This document shows, one piece after another, positions 53,586-61,500 of a stretch of 64,000 nucleotides of DNA. Source of the stretch: Methylobacterium sp. GXS13 (GTDB taxonomy: Bacteria; Pseudomonadota; Alphaproteobacteria; Rhizobiales; Beijerinckiaceae); the NCBI RefSeq assembly GCF_001455965.1, contig NZ_LKKO01000029.1, positions 1 to 64,000 on the forward strand, given 5' to 3'. The notes under the pieces are model-generated. The model saw only the letters and a list, made by a program, of their open reading frames with translations, did no database searches and was not told the origin of the DNA. Each line of letters starts with the position of its first letter. Within the stretch, counting starts at the first letter, position 1. The position numbers and the translations under genes are program-made.

Positions 53586-53957
53586 TCAGTATTGGCCCGC
53601 GACCTTGCCGGTGCGGGCGTCCACGATCACGTGCACGAAATGCCCGTCCCGGCGCAAGGCGGTCAGCATGTAGACGAGCCCGTCCTCGTGACGGCACAGG
53701 CTCGCGCGCTGGATCTCGGCCCGGGGGATCACCGTGCGGGCCGCCCGAATCGCCGCCACCGGGGCGATCACGCGCCGCTCGCCGACCTCCTCGCGCATGT
53801 CGGCCGGCGACAGGCAGCTCTCGATCCGCAGGGGCGTCGGATCCGCCACCTGGGCCGTCTGCGGGGCCGGCCCGTCATCGGCCATGGAGCCGAGCCGGGC
53901 GGCGGCGAGGGCCGCGGCGGTCAGGCTGATAGCGACGAGGGCGATGGCGTAGCGCAT
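53586..53957 (-). CDS. PepSY-domain periplasmic protein
   Basis: 123 aa from the ATG 53955-53957. Signal peptide MRYAIALVAISLTAAALAAA, then a PepSY-like domain (VAAIRAARTVIPRAEIQRAS, VHVIVDARTGKVAGQY) preceded by a CLSPADMREE stretch. Such proteins often sit upstream of FeuP/PhoP-type regulators and may modulate the sensor. The 54.0-54.16 kb gap upstream holds nothing I can identify. Confidence 0.8.
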   Translation of the reverse strand: MRYAIALVAISLTAAALAAARLGSMADDGPAPQTAQVADPTPLRIESCLSPADMREEVGERRVIAPVAAIRAARTVIPRAEIQRASLCRHEDGLVYMLTALRRDGHFVHVIVDARTGKVAGQY

Positions 53958-54165
53958 TGCCAGAAGATTAGCGCCGAGGGCACTGAATGCCCCCTGAATA
54001 TGGAGCTGTAGGCCCGACGACGCGCGATCGGCGGGCTGTCGACTCCGGGGACATGAGAACTGTTTGATCGCGGACGGCATAGACCGGCATTACGGCCGAC
54101 GGGCTTTTCGGGTTCCACCGCTCCGTCGGTGCCGCACAGGCGATTGTTGCGGCCGGCCCGAGGGC

Positions 54166-54366
54166 CTAGCGATCGGCCCGGCATCCGGCCGGCGGGGCCG
54201 ACCGGAACAGGGTCGCCGGCGCGGCTGCGTGCGCGGCCAGGACGGCGTCGATCGACCAGGGCCGCGCCCCGAATTGCGCACCGAGCTGGAGCATGATCGC
54301 GATCGAGGCCGCCCCGGACAGGGCCAGCCAGATCCGGTCGAGGATCCGATTCCATTGCCGGCTCAT
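54166..54366 (-). CDS. Small membrane protein
   Basis: 66 aa, ATG overlapping the stop of the gene before it (ATGA). One helix (IWLALSGAASIAIMLQLG) with a basic N-terminus (MSRQWNRILDR) and a polar C-terminus. No family recognised. Coupling to the 110-aa gene suggests a two-component membrane unit. Confidence 0.5.
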   Translation of the reverse strand: MSRQWNRILDRIWLALSGAASIAIMLQLGAQFGARPWSIDAVLAAHAAAPATLFRSAPPAGCRADR

Positions 54367-54695
54367 CGTGCGCCTCCCGTGATCAGGGCCCAGAACGCCC
54401 GCAGGGCGGGCATACGCTCGGTGAGCCACGCGATCTGGTCCGAGAACCAGTGCGCGGCCGCCGCCGCGGTGACGAAGGCGAACAGGGTCGCGTGCTTGAG
54501 GCGCCGCAGGTAGCGGCGCAGCACCCGCCGCTCGACATGCGCGTCCACGAGCTCGTCGAGGACGGCCAGGCGCGGCTCCGTCTGGCGCGCGACATAGGCG
54601 TGCCAGAACGGTGGAAACCGGATCGTCCGCGCCAGCCCGTCGGGGTCGAACGCGCGCTCGGGCGGGTGGCGTGGGGCCTGACGGATGGCGTTCAT
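54363..54695 (-). CDS. Small membrane protein
   Basis: 110 aa from the ATG 54693-54695, preceded by GGAGGAAGCC. The first 70 residues are basic and helical (DAHVERRVLRRYLRRLKHA), followed by one hydrophobic segment (TLFAFVTAAAAAHWFSDQIA) and a second short one. Family unknown. It lies next to the holin/lysozyme genes but is separated from them by a 190-bp palindromic element, so membership in a lysis unit is only a guess. Confidence 0.55.
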   Translation of the reverse strand: MNAIRQAPRHPPERAFDPDGLARTIRFPPFWHAYVARQTEPRLAVLDELVDAHVERRVLRRYLRRLKHATLFAFVTAAAAAHWFSDQIAWLTERMPALRAFWALITGGAR

Positions 54696-54780
54696 GGCTT
54701 CCTCCCCCGGCACAGACCATTCCCAGCCTCGCACCAGACTGCGTGCAAGGCTCGAAGCGCTCCCTCTCCCGTGCGGGCGA

Positions 54781-54973
54781 CGACGTTCGCATATCGTCTT
54801 CGGTCAGGCCCGACGCACTCTCCTCCCCCTTGTGGGGAGGCGTTGGAGGTGGGGGTGGTTCAGAAGGCACCGCTGCGCCCCATCCTGCACCACCCCTGCC
54901 CCCTCCCCACAAGGGGGAGGGGAAACGCGTTGAGTTTCAGAGGCTTGCCAAAGAACGAAGCCGATATGCGAAT
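54781..54973. repeat. MITE-like palindromic element, copy 1
   Basis: Bounded by TTCGCATATCG (54786-54796) and its exact inverse CGATATGCGAA (54962-54972). The inside is itself palindromic, with CCTCCCCCTTGTGGGGAGG near one end and CCCTCCCCACAAGGGGGAGG near the other. A second copy at 56910-57105 lies in the opposite orientation and shares the arm, the GAAACGCGTTG stretch and the ends. The remaining sequence of the 54696-55061 gap shows no gene. Confidence 0.75.
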
Positions 54974-55061
54974 CTGTTAGCCCATGCGGGTGCGGGACCC
55001 CGTCCCGCATCCGGCATCGTGTGAAGTCGGCCGCTTGCGGGCGGAGACGCGCCGACCGCCG

Positions 55062-55691
55062 TCAGGCCCGATGCGCCGCGTCCCGCTCGCGCAACGCGGC
55101 CAGCGCCGGCGTCAGGACGTTGCCGACGCTCGCCTGCGGGTCGAGGGGCAGGGCCCGGAAGATCCGGGCGGCGACGCCCTCGGCACCGCCCTGCTGCCGG
55201 ACGACCCGGGCCGGGGCATGCGCCAGGACGTGCCGGGCGCCGGCCGCCACCACCGCGGAGCCGAGATCGACGCTCACGGTCCGGCCCCGGGCGGCGCCGG
55301 CCACGGCGTTCTGGCCATACTCGGCCCCGGCCCGGATCGCCGCCTCGACCCGCTCCCGGGTCAGCAGCGAGGTCGCCCAGGGCGCGACCCGGGCGATGCC
55401 GGCGGTGACCGCCGCGGCGGCGATGGGCACCAGCACGGCCGAGACCGGTTGCAGCAGACCGACCAGCCAGTCGCCCCAAGGAATCGCCACGCCGCCCGCT
55501 GGAGCACCGGCCAGCGCCGGGGAAACCAGGGCGACGAACGGGATCGCGGCGCCGGCCAGAGCCATTCCCGATCGCGCTGCGACCGGGAATGGCTCCAGGT
55601 CTTTGATGCAACGCGCTCGTTTACGCCGAACCGGTATCCACTTCGGCGACGAGCGCTCTGGCGCCAGCCCGGCACGGAAGAGCTGCGTCAT
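55062..55691 (-). CDS. Putative holin-like membrane protein of the lysis module
   Basis: 209 aa from an ATG that overlaps the lysozyme stop (ATGA). Hydrophobic segments (MALAGAAIPFVALVSPALAG and VGLLQPVSAVLVPIAAAAVT) are followed by a helical soluble tail ([20 protein letters not shown]). Position directly after a tail-type lysozyme and the membrane-segment layout suggest a holin-like role (LLH-type holins look similar), but no signature proves it. Residues 15-42 run through a hairpin and look repeat-derived; a start at ATG 55563-55565 (MALAGAAIPF) would omit them. Confidence 0.45.
   Translation of the reverse strand: MTQLFRAGLAPERSSPKWIPVRRKRARCIKDLEPFPVAARSGMALAGAAIPFVALVSPALAGAPAGGVAIPWGDWLVGLLQPVSAVLVPIAAAAVTAGIARVAPWATSLLTRERVEAAIRAGAEYGQNAVAGAARGRTVSVDLGSAVVAAGARHVLAHAPARVVRQQGGAEGVAARIFRALPLDPQASVGNVLTPALAALRERDAAHRA
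55560..55594. repeat. Perfect 11-bp hairpin near the start of the holin-like gene
   Basis: AGCCATTCCCG (55560-55570) and CGGGAATGGCT (55584-55594) with a 13-base loop. Just beyond it, CCGAACCGGTATCCACTTCG resembles the edge of intergenic repeats seen in related genomes. It falls inside the coding frame of the holin-like gene if the upstream start is used. Confidence 0.6.
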
Positions 55692-56233
55692 GATCGATCT
55701 CCGGTGTTGCGCGCACGGCGGACCCGGCCGGCTCGGGATTCGGATGGCGGCGGCGCGGCCGCGCGCAGGGCGGCAAGCGCCCGGCGGGCGCAGGCCAGCC
55801 GGCTCGCCGACGCGATCACGCCCGGCCGCTCGAAGTGCCGGCATACGGTCTCGGTGGCGGCCTCGAGGGTCGGGGCCTGCCGCAGGGCGGCGAGCGCCGC
55901 CGCCTCGGTGGTGCGCAGCTCCACGCAGAGGTAGCGGTACTGCGCGTCCAGCGATGCCGGATCGAGGGCCTGTGCCCGGCACCAGGCCTCCATGGCCACG
56001 CGCCGGGGGCCGGTCCATTGCGCCAGCCCCCAGCCGCCCCGGGACCCGGGCACCACAGGGGCGACCTCCTGGCGCTGACGGAAGCCGCCGCTCTCCTGCC
56101 CGAGATTGCCCAGGAGGCCGGCGGCCTGGAGATCGGTGAGTTCGAGATCGCGCATCAGGCGCGGCCCGAGGCGCCGGCATCCGGCCGCGAAGGCGTCGCC
56201 CGGCCCCCGGGCCGGACCGGTGGTTGCGGGCAT
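55688..56233 (-). CDS. Phage/GTA-type tail lysozyme
   Basis: 181 aa, ATG preceded by GGAGAAG. The conserved LMRDLELTDLQAAGLLGNLGQESGGF (catalytic Glu in GQESGG) and WGLAQWTGPRRVAME are the marks of the phage tail lysozyme family, which cuts peptidoglycan. The C-terminal ~40 residues are basic and disordered. No signal peptide, so export would need a holin or delivery within a particle. Its stop overlaps the start of the holin-like gene. Confidence 0.85.
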   Translation of the reverse strand: MPATTGPARGPGDAFAAGCRRLGPRLMRDLELTDLQAAGLLGNLGQESGGFRQRQEVAPVVPGSRGGWGLAQWTGPRRVAMEAWCRAQALDPASLDAQYRYLCVELRTTEAAALAALRQAPTLEAATETVCRHFERPGVIASASRLACARRALAALRAAAPPPSESRAGRVRRARNTGDRS

Positions 56234-56277
56234 GGGACTTCTCCGGGCAGGGTCCGCGCGGCGCGGACGGAGGACAC

Positions 56278-56841
56278 GTGGGACACGGACAGGGCCGGCC
56301 GCTGGTGTTCATCGGCGATTCGATCACCGCCGGCTGGGGCGTGGCCCGGGCCGAGACCTTCGCGCGGCACGGGTTCAACGCCCAGGGCGTGCCGGGCCAG
56401 ACGAGCCGGCAGATCCGTGCCCGGTTCCTGCGGGACGCGGCGGGTGCCCGGGGAATCCACCTGCTGTGCGGGATCAACGACATCGCCGAGATCGGCGGCC
56501 CGGTCTCGGACGGGGCGATCCGGGACAACATCGCCGCCATGGCGCTGGCGGCCTTCGAGGCCGGGCTACCGCTCTGGATCGGCACCGTGATGCCGAGCGA
56601 TTTCTGGGGGTGGCGCCCGGAACTGCGGCCGGTGGCGCGCATCCGCGCCCTGAACCGGTGGATCCACGCGCATTGCGCCGCCAGCGCCGCGGCGCGGATC
56701 GACTATCACGCGCCGCTCGCCACCCCGTCAGGCGCGCTCCGACCGGAGTTCACCGAAGACGGCATCCACCTCAACGCCGCCGGCTACGCCGCGATCGAGC
56801 CGACGCTGCTGGCGGCCCTGGTGCCGGGGGATGAACGGTGA
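56278..56841 (+). CDS. SGNH/GDSL-type hydrolase
   Basis: 187 aa from a GTG with GGAGG a few bases upstream. Block I PLVFIGDSITAGWG holds the catalytic Ser, block III is LLCGINDI, and block V carries the Asp-x-x-His (EDGIHLNAAGY). Small cytosolic or secreted esterase. Divergent from the lysozyme with 44 bp between starts, and within the segment flanked by the two MITE-like elements. Substrate unknown; cell-wall or polysaccharide ester cleavage would fit the neighbours but is not shown. Confidence 0.85.
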   Translation: MGHGQGRPLVFIGDSITAGWGVARAETFARHGFNAQGVPGQTSRQIRARFLRDAAGARGIHLLCGINDIAEIGGPVSDGAIRDNIAAMALAAFEAGLPLWIGTVMPSDFWGWRPELRPVARIRALNRWIHAHCAASAAARIDYHAPLATPSGALRPEFTEDGIHLNAAGYAAIEPTLLAALVPGDER

Positions 56842-56909
56842 AGCAGGGCTGACGGCTTCAACAGCCTATCGACACGGCAACGTTGGCGCCCCCTCGCCCC
56901 GCTTGCGGA

Positions 56910-57105
56910 TTCGCACATTAGGGTTGTCTTGAAACAAGGCTCCGAAACGCAACGCGTTTCCCTCTCCCTTGCGGGGAGGGGTCAGGGGTGGGGGTGGTGC
57001 AGGATGGGGCGCAGCGGTGCCTCCTGAACCACCCCCACCTCCACCTCGTCCCCGCAAGGGGAGGAGGGAGCGTCGCGCCTTTCGCCGTGCGATGTGTGAA
57101 CGTCG
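56910..57105. repeat. MITE-like palindromic element, copy 2 (inverted relative to copy 1)
   Basis: Begins TTCGCACATTAG (56910-56921) and ends CGATGTGTGAACGTCG (57090-57105). The inside contains GAAACGCAACGCGTTTCCC, CTCTCCCTTGCGGGGAGGGG and the opposite arm CCCCGCAAGGGGAGGAGGG. Copy 1 lies at 54781-54973 in reverse orientation. Nothing else is visible in the 56842-57159 gap. Confidence 0.75.
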
Positions 57106-57159
57106 CAGGCAAGCGGGGCGAGGGGAACATGCCCGCACCGTGCTCTTCGGAATCCCCCT

Positions 57160-58416
57160 TCAACACCCCAGCGCCAGCCAGTGGGTCGGGACATTTCCAG
57201 CGCCCGTCACCGTGCCGCCGGTCGTGCGGCGGTTGCGGAGGGTGAAGCCGGTGGCGGTCACGTCGCTGATCTGGCTGGCGTAGAGCGTCCCGGCATCCCC
57301 GGCGACCGGTTGCGCCCAGGCACCCAGGCAGGCGCTGGGGAAGGCCGGCGCGAACGACACCGAGAAATCCGCATCGGCGCTGGTCGCGAGTCCCCATTGC
57401 AGGATCAGGCCGTTGGCGAGACGGGCGTAGCCGTTCGGGGTCAGCGCCTGCGTGCCGAGCGCCAGGGGCGTGCCGTCGGCGCGCTGGTACTGGCGCACCC
57501 ACCAGCGGCCGGCGCCGTCCGAGGTGGCGAGGCAGGTGTCGTCGGCGGCCGTGACGATGTCGGCGTGGGTCGGCAGCACCAGCTGCTCGGGATCGTGGAC
57601 CAGGGTGGCGGCGCCGGCGAAGCGCAGGAGCCGCTCCCGGTCGGCGCCGGAGCCGAACCGGGTGATCCGGGCCGTGCCGGTGACGAGGACCCGCCGCGTC
57701 CCGGCGGCACCGAGATCCGTGGTCGCCGCCGAGGCCAGCACGGTCTCCGTGGAGGCGAAATCGATCCCGCCCTTCGCCGCGGAGGCGGTAAGCGCGGTCC
57801 TGAAGGTTGATCCGTCCGGCGACACCTTCAGCGAGAAATCGTCGCTGCCGAGGAGGCCCAGCAGGGCGCGGGCGGAATAGCCGGTCTGGAGGATCAGGCC
57901 GGCATCCCGGGACGCGGCCTGCTTGTTGACCGCGATCCGCATGTCGCCGGAGCCCGGCGTGGCGTCGTCCCAGGTGAGCAGGGCCGCGTCGGACTTGACC
58001 GCGAGGCGGTTGGTGGCATCCGCCCCGGTGTTGATGCCGAGCCGGCTGACGCTCTGGATCGCCGTGAGCGTGCGGCGGAAGCTGCCCCAGGCGGTGCCGT
58101 CGAACACGTAGAGGTCGGCCTCGTCGATCACGTAGGCGAACCAGCCGGCCCGGGGCACGGCGCCGATCCAGACACCGTCTGAATAGCGCACCACCTGGCC
58201 GGCGAGCCCGGCCCAGGCGCCCCCCGGGTTCGACGCGACGACGAGGTAGCGGTCGCCGTCGGCGGGGTTCTGCGGCGGCGCCGTGAGGTCCTTGTCCAGG
58301 CAGGCGAGCTGGACCAGGGCGTCGAGGAGGCCGAGCGCCTCGTTGTGGGTGACGTGCTTCTGGGCCTGGCTCGCCGCGATCAGCGGCAGGCCGAGACGGG
58401 GCGTGGCGTCGGTCAT
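57160..58416 (-). CDS. DUF2793 protein, fibre/spike-like
   Basis: 418 aa. The N-terminal DUF2793 domain (TPRLGLPLIAASQAQKHVTH, NEALGLLDALVQL, NPADGDRYLV, AGWFAYVIDEADLYVFDGTA) leads into a beta-rich middle and a C-terminal receptor-binding-type domain (ARLANGLILQWGLATSADA, SDVTATGFTLRNRRT). DUF2793 occurs in GTA and phage spikes or fibres that touch the recipient cell. Position downstream of GTA gp15 fits a host-contact role for the particle. Confidence 0.8.
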   Translation of the reverse strand: MTDATPRLGLPLIAASQAQKHVTHNEALGLLDALVQLACLDKDLTAPPQNPADGDRYLVVASNPGGAWAGLAGQVVRYSDGVWIGAVPRAGWFAYVIDEADLYVFDGTAWGSFRRTLTAIQSVSRLGINTGADATNRLAVKSDAALLTWDDATPGSGDMRIAVNKQAASRDAGLILQTGYSARALLGLLGSDDFSLKVSPDGSTFRTALTASAAKGGIDFASTETVLASAATTDLGAAGTRRVLVTGTARITRFGSGADRERLLRFAGAATLVHDPEQLVLPTHADIVTAADDTCLATSDGAGRWWVRQYQRADGTPLALGTQALTPNGYARLANGLILQWGLATSADADFSVSFAPAFPSACLGAWAQPVAGDAGTLYASQISDVTATGFTLRNRRTTGGTVTGAGNVPTHWLALGC

Positions 58417-58440
58417 GGGGGCTCCGGGGGGCTTGCAATG

Positions 58441-58534
58441 CCGTCATCGCGAGCGCAGCGAAGCGACCCAGTGCAGCGCGCGATCACGATGGGTGGCGCA
58501 TCCCTAGGTTGCTTCGCTGCGCTCGCAATGACGG
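58441..58534. repeat. 'CARNDD'-type palindromic repeat, copy B
   Basis: Arms 58441-58471 and 58503-58534 (core GTCATCGCGAGCGCAGCGAA and its inverse). Fills the gap between the gp15 stop and the DUF2793 start, so the two GTA-linked genes are not directly joined. Confidence 0.85.
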
Positions 58535-58558
58535 TGAGGGCTTCGCTCCAAAGCCGGA

Positions 58559-61500
58559 TCAGGCGGTTCGGATCGGGATACGCGCGCGGGTGGCCGGGCC
58601 GGGGCCGGCCTCGGCGGCGATCTGGGCCACGGCGACATCGAGGCTGGTCTGCCTACCGCCGAAATCGGCCGCCTCCTCGGCGTAGAGGACCTGCTGCGCC
58701 TCGGCCCGGATCGTGCGCAGGGGCGTACCGGCGCCGGAGAAGACCGTGACGGCGTAGGCCTCCGGCTCGTCCAGCGGAATCTCGGCGGGCTCCCAGGCAT
58801 CGCCGTCCCGGCGCGCCCGGCGGATCCAGGAGAGCCGCACACCCGAGGCCTCCCGGCGCGCCCGCAGGTGGACCGGCCGCAGGGGACGCAAAGCCGCAAG
58901 CCCGGCCGTAGCGACGAACTCCGTGAAGGCCGGATCGCCCGGATCAAGGGCGGCCGGGCCGACGCGGTAGCGGAAGAGGCGGCCGACCTCGTCCAGGCGC
59001 GCGACCAGGGGCACCACCGCGCCGTCGTCGAGCCGCACGATCAGGCTGCCCGCCGGCGCCACCCGTCCGGCCGACGCCTCGCTGCCGGCCAGCCCGCGCA
59101 GGAAACCCGAGAGCCGGTAGGTGTCGGGACCGGTCGCGGCCGCGTCGGCGGCGGAGAGCAGCTCCACGGCGCCGTCCGGCCCGATCAGCGCGAACAGGTT
59201 ACCGCCCGCGCGCATCGCGGCCTCGCCGATGGAGCCGAGCGCCCCGCCCCGCCGCAGGGTGACGTCGAGGGAAACGCCCCGGTGCAGCCGCCAGAGCGGG
59301 CCGGCCGGCAGGGCCGTGAGGGTCCGGCCGAGGCAGGCCGGGTAGTCGACGAGGCCGTGGAGCGCGAGCGGCCCAGATCCTTCCGCACGCCAGACGGCCG
59401 CCGCCCCGGGCCACGGCTCGCCCGCCACCGCGAGGTATTGCAGCACCGTCGGGCTGCCGCGGTCCACCGGCAGGTCGAGCGCGAGGGCGAAGGGCGGGCC
59501 CGGGAAGGCCGGCACAGGACCCGCCCGCAGGGCCGGGCTGCGGGGCAGGCCGCGCGCGGGTCCGCCCCGGGGCGGCACGCCGCTCGCCCCGATCCGGCGC
59601 CCGGTGGGCGCGTCGTCGATCCGGTCGATCCTGCGCAGAACCGTCCCGCCCGGCACGTCGGCCCCGGCCGCCAGGAGGTCGCCGGGCTCCAGCTCGACGC
59701 GGCGCGGGCTCAGGGTGAAGACCGCGCTGTCCCGGGCGGCGATGACCCGGTCGAGCATCGCCTCGGCCAAACCGTCGCCGGTCTCCCGGCGGGTGACGAT
59801 CGCCGCCTCAATCCGGGTCTCGCGCCGCCGCTCGCCCACCGGGCGGATCGCGGCGGCCGTGGCGCGGCGGTAATCCGGGCTCTCGGATTCGGTCAGCCCG
59901 AGCTCGACCGAGCGCGGCAACGCGCTCTCCTCGGCCCGGACCTGGCGCAGGACCGGTTTGTCCTCCGACAGCCGGACGAGATCGGCCTCGGCCAGCACCA
60001 CCGGCCGGTCGCGGCGGGGCCCGCGCAGGTGCAGGGTACCGGCCACCGCCGAGACGTCGAGGCCGTAGACCTGCGCCAGGGTCTCCAGGGCGGCGCGCGC
60101 CGATAGCGGCCGGTCGAGGACGTAGCCGTCGAGGAAGGCGGCGGCCTCCACGGCGACCGGCGCGTCGAAGCCGAAATCGGCCAGGATCTTCAGGACCAGC
60201 CGATCGAGGTCGCAGCCCTCGATCCGTCCCGTGATCCAGTGCCCGACCCGCCAGTTCGCGGTGTCGGCCCAGACCGCCTGCACGGCCGGGAAGGCCGGGT
60301 AGGGCCGGGCGTCCCAGGACCAGACGAAGATCGATGCCGGATCGACCATCCGGCCGCCATAGACCGGCGAGACCGGGTTATCGGAGTCCGAAAAACCCGC
60401 CGCTTCCGGGTCGAACCGGGCGATCACCGCCTCGAGCCCGCGCAGCTGGATCAGCTCGTCGCGCAGAGCCCGGGAATGCGGCGGGTAGGCACCCTCGGCG
60501 GATTTCGGATCGGGGAAGACGTTGGGGCCGTTGGTGCCCTTGTCCACCGCCGGCACCCCGACCTCGGTGAGCCAGATCGGCTTGGCCTTCGGCACCCAGG
60601 CGGTGGCGCGGGTCTCGACGCCGCCGTCGCGCTCGACATGCGGGTTCGACCACCAGCCGACCAAGTCCTTGGGCCGGAAGACCCACGGCTTGCCGGCGGC
60701 GCCGTCCTGGATCGGCAGGCGCGCCTGCGCGTCGCGCCGGGCCGCGTCGGCATAGTACCAGTCGTAGGCCTCGCCGGAGGCACCCCGGGCCTTCAGGTAG
60801 GCGCGGTCGGCGATGTCGCCCGAGACCGCGAGGTCGGCATGGTCCGGCGCGTCGCGCCAGTCGGAGATCGGCGGATACCAGTCGATCCCGACCGCGCCGA
60901 TATTCGGGTCGGCGAACAGGTCGTCCAGGGGAAACCGGATCGTGGCGCCGCCGTCGCGGACATGGGCGCCGTACTCGGTCCAGTCCGCCCCGTAGACGAG
61001 GGTGACGCCGGCGCCGAGGCGGGACCGCACCTCCGCGGCGAGGCTCTTGAACGCCCGCACGGCCGGGTAGCCGGCGCCGCCGCGGACCCGGGTAAGGCCG
61101 ACGAACTCGCTGCCGATCACGAAGCCGGCGATCCGGACACCGGAGGCCGCCCACAGGGCCGCGAGTCCGGCATAATGCAGCACCTCCGCGCGGTAGCCGT
61201 TCGCGAAGAAGCCCTGGACCTGCGCCTCCGCGGCAGCGGTGCCGTCCGGGCTCCCCGGGACGCCCGGGGCCGGGTCGCAGGTGATGCGCCCGCGCCAGGG
61301 ATAGGGCGGCTGGGTCGCCCCGGGCACGCGTGGGTCGGGCAGGCTGTTGCCTGCGGGCACGTCCATCATCACGAACGGGTAGAGCAGCACGTCGAGGCCC
61401 CGGGCCGCGAGGTCGGCGACCAGCCGGGCCAGCCCGGCATCCGACGGGGTGCCGCCATAGGCGGGGGTGCCGTCCGGCAGGGTCGAGACCAGCTCCGCTT

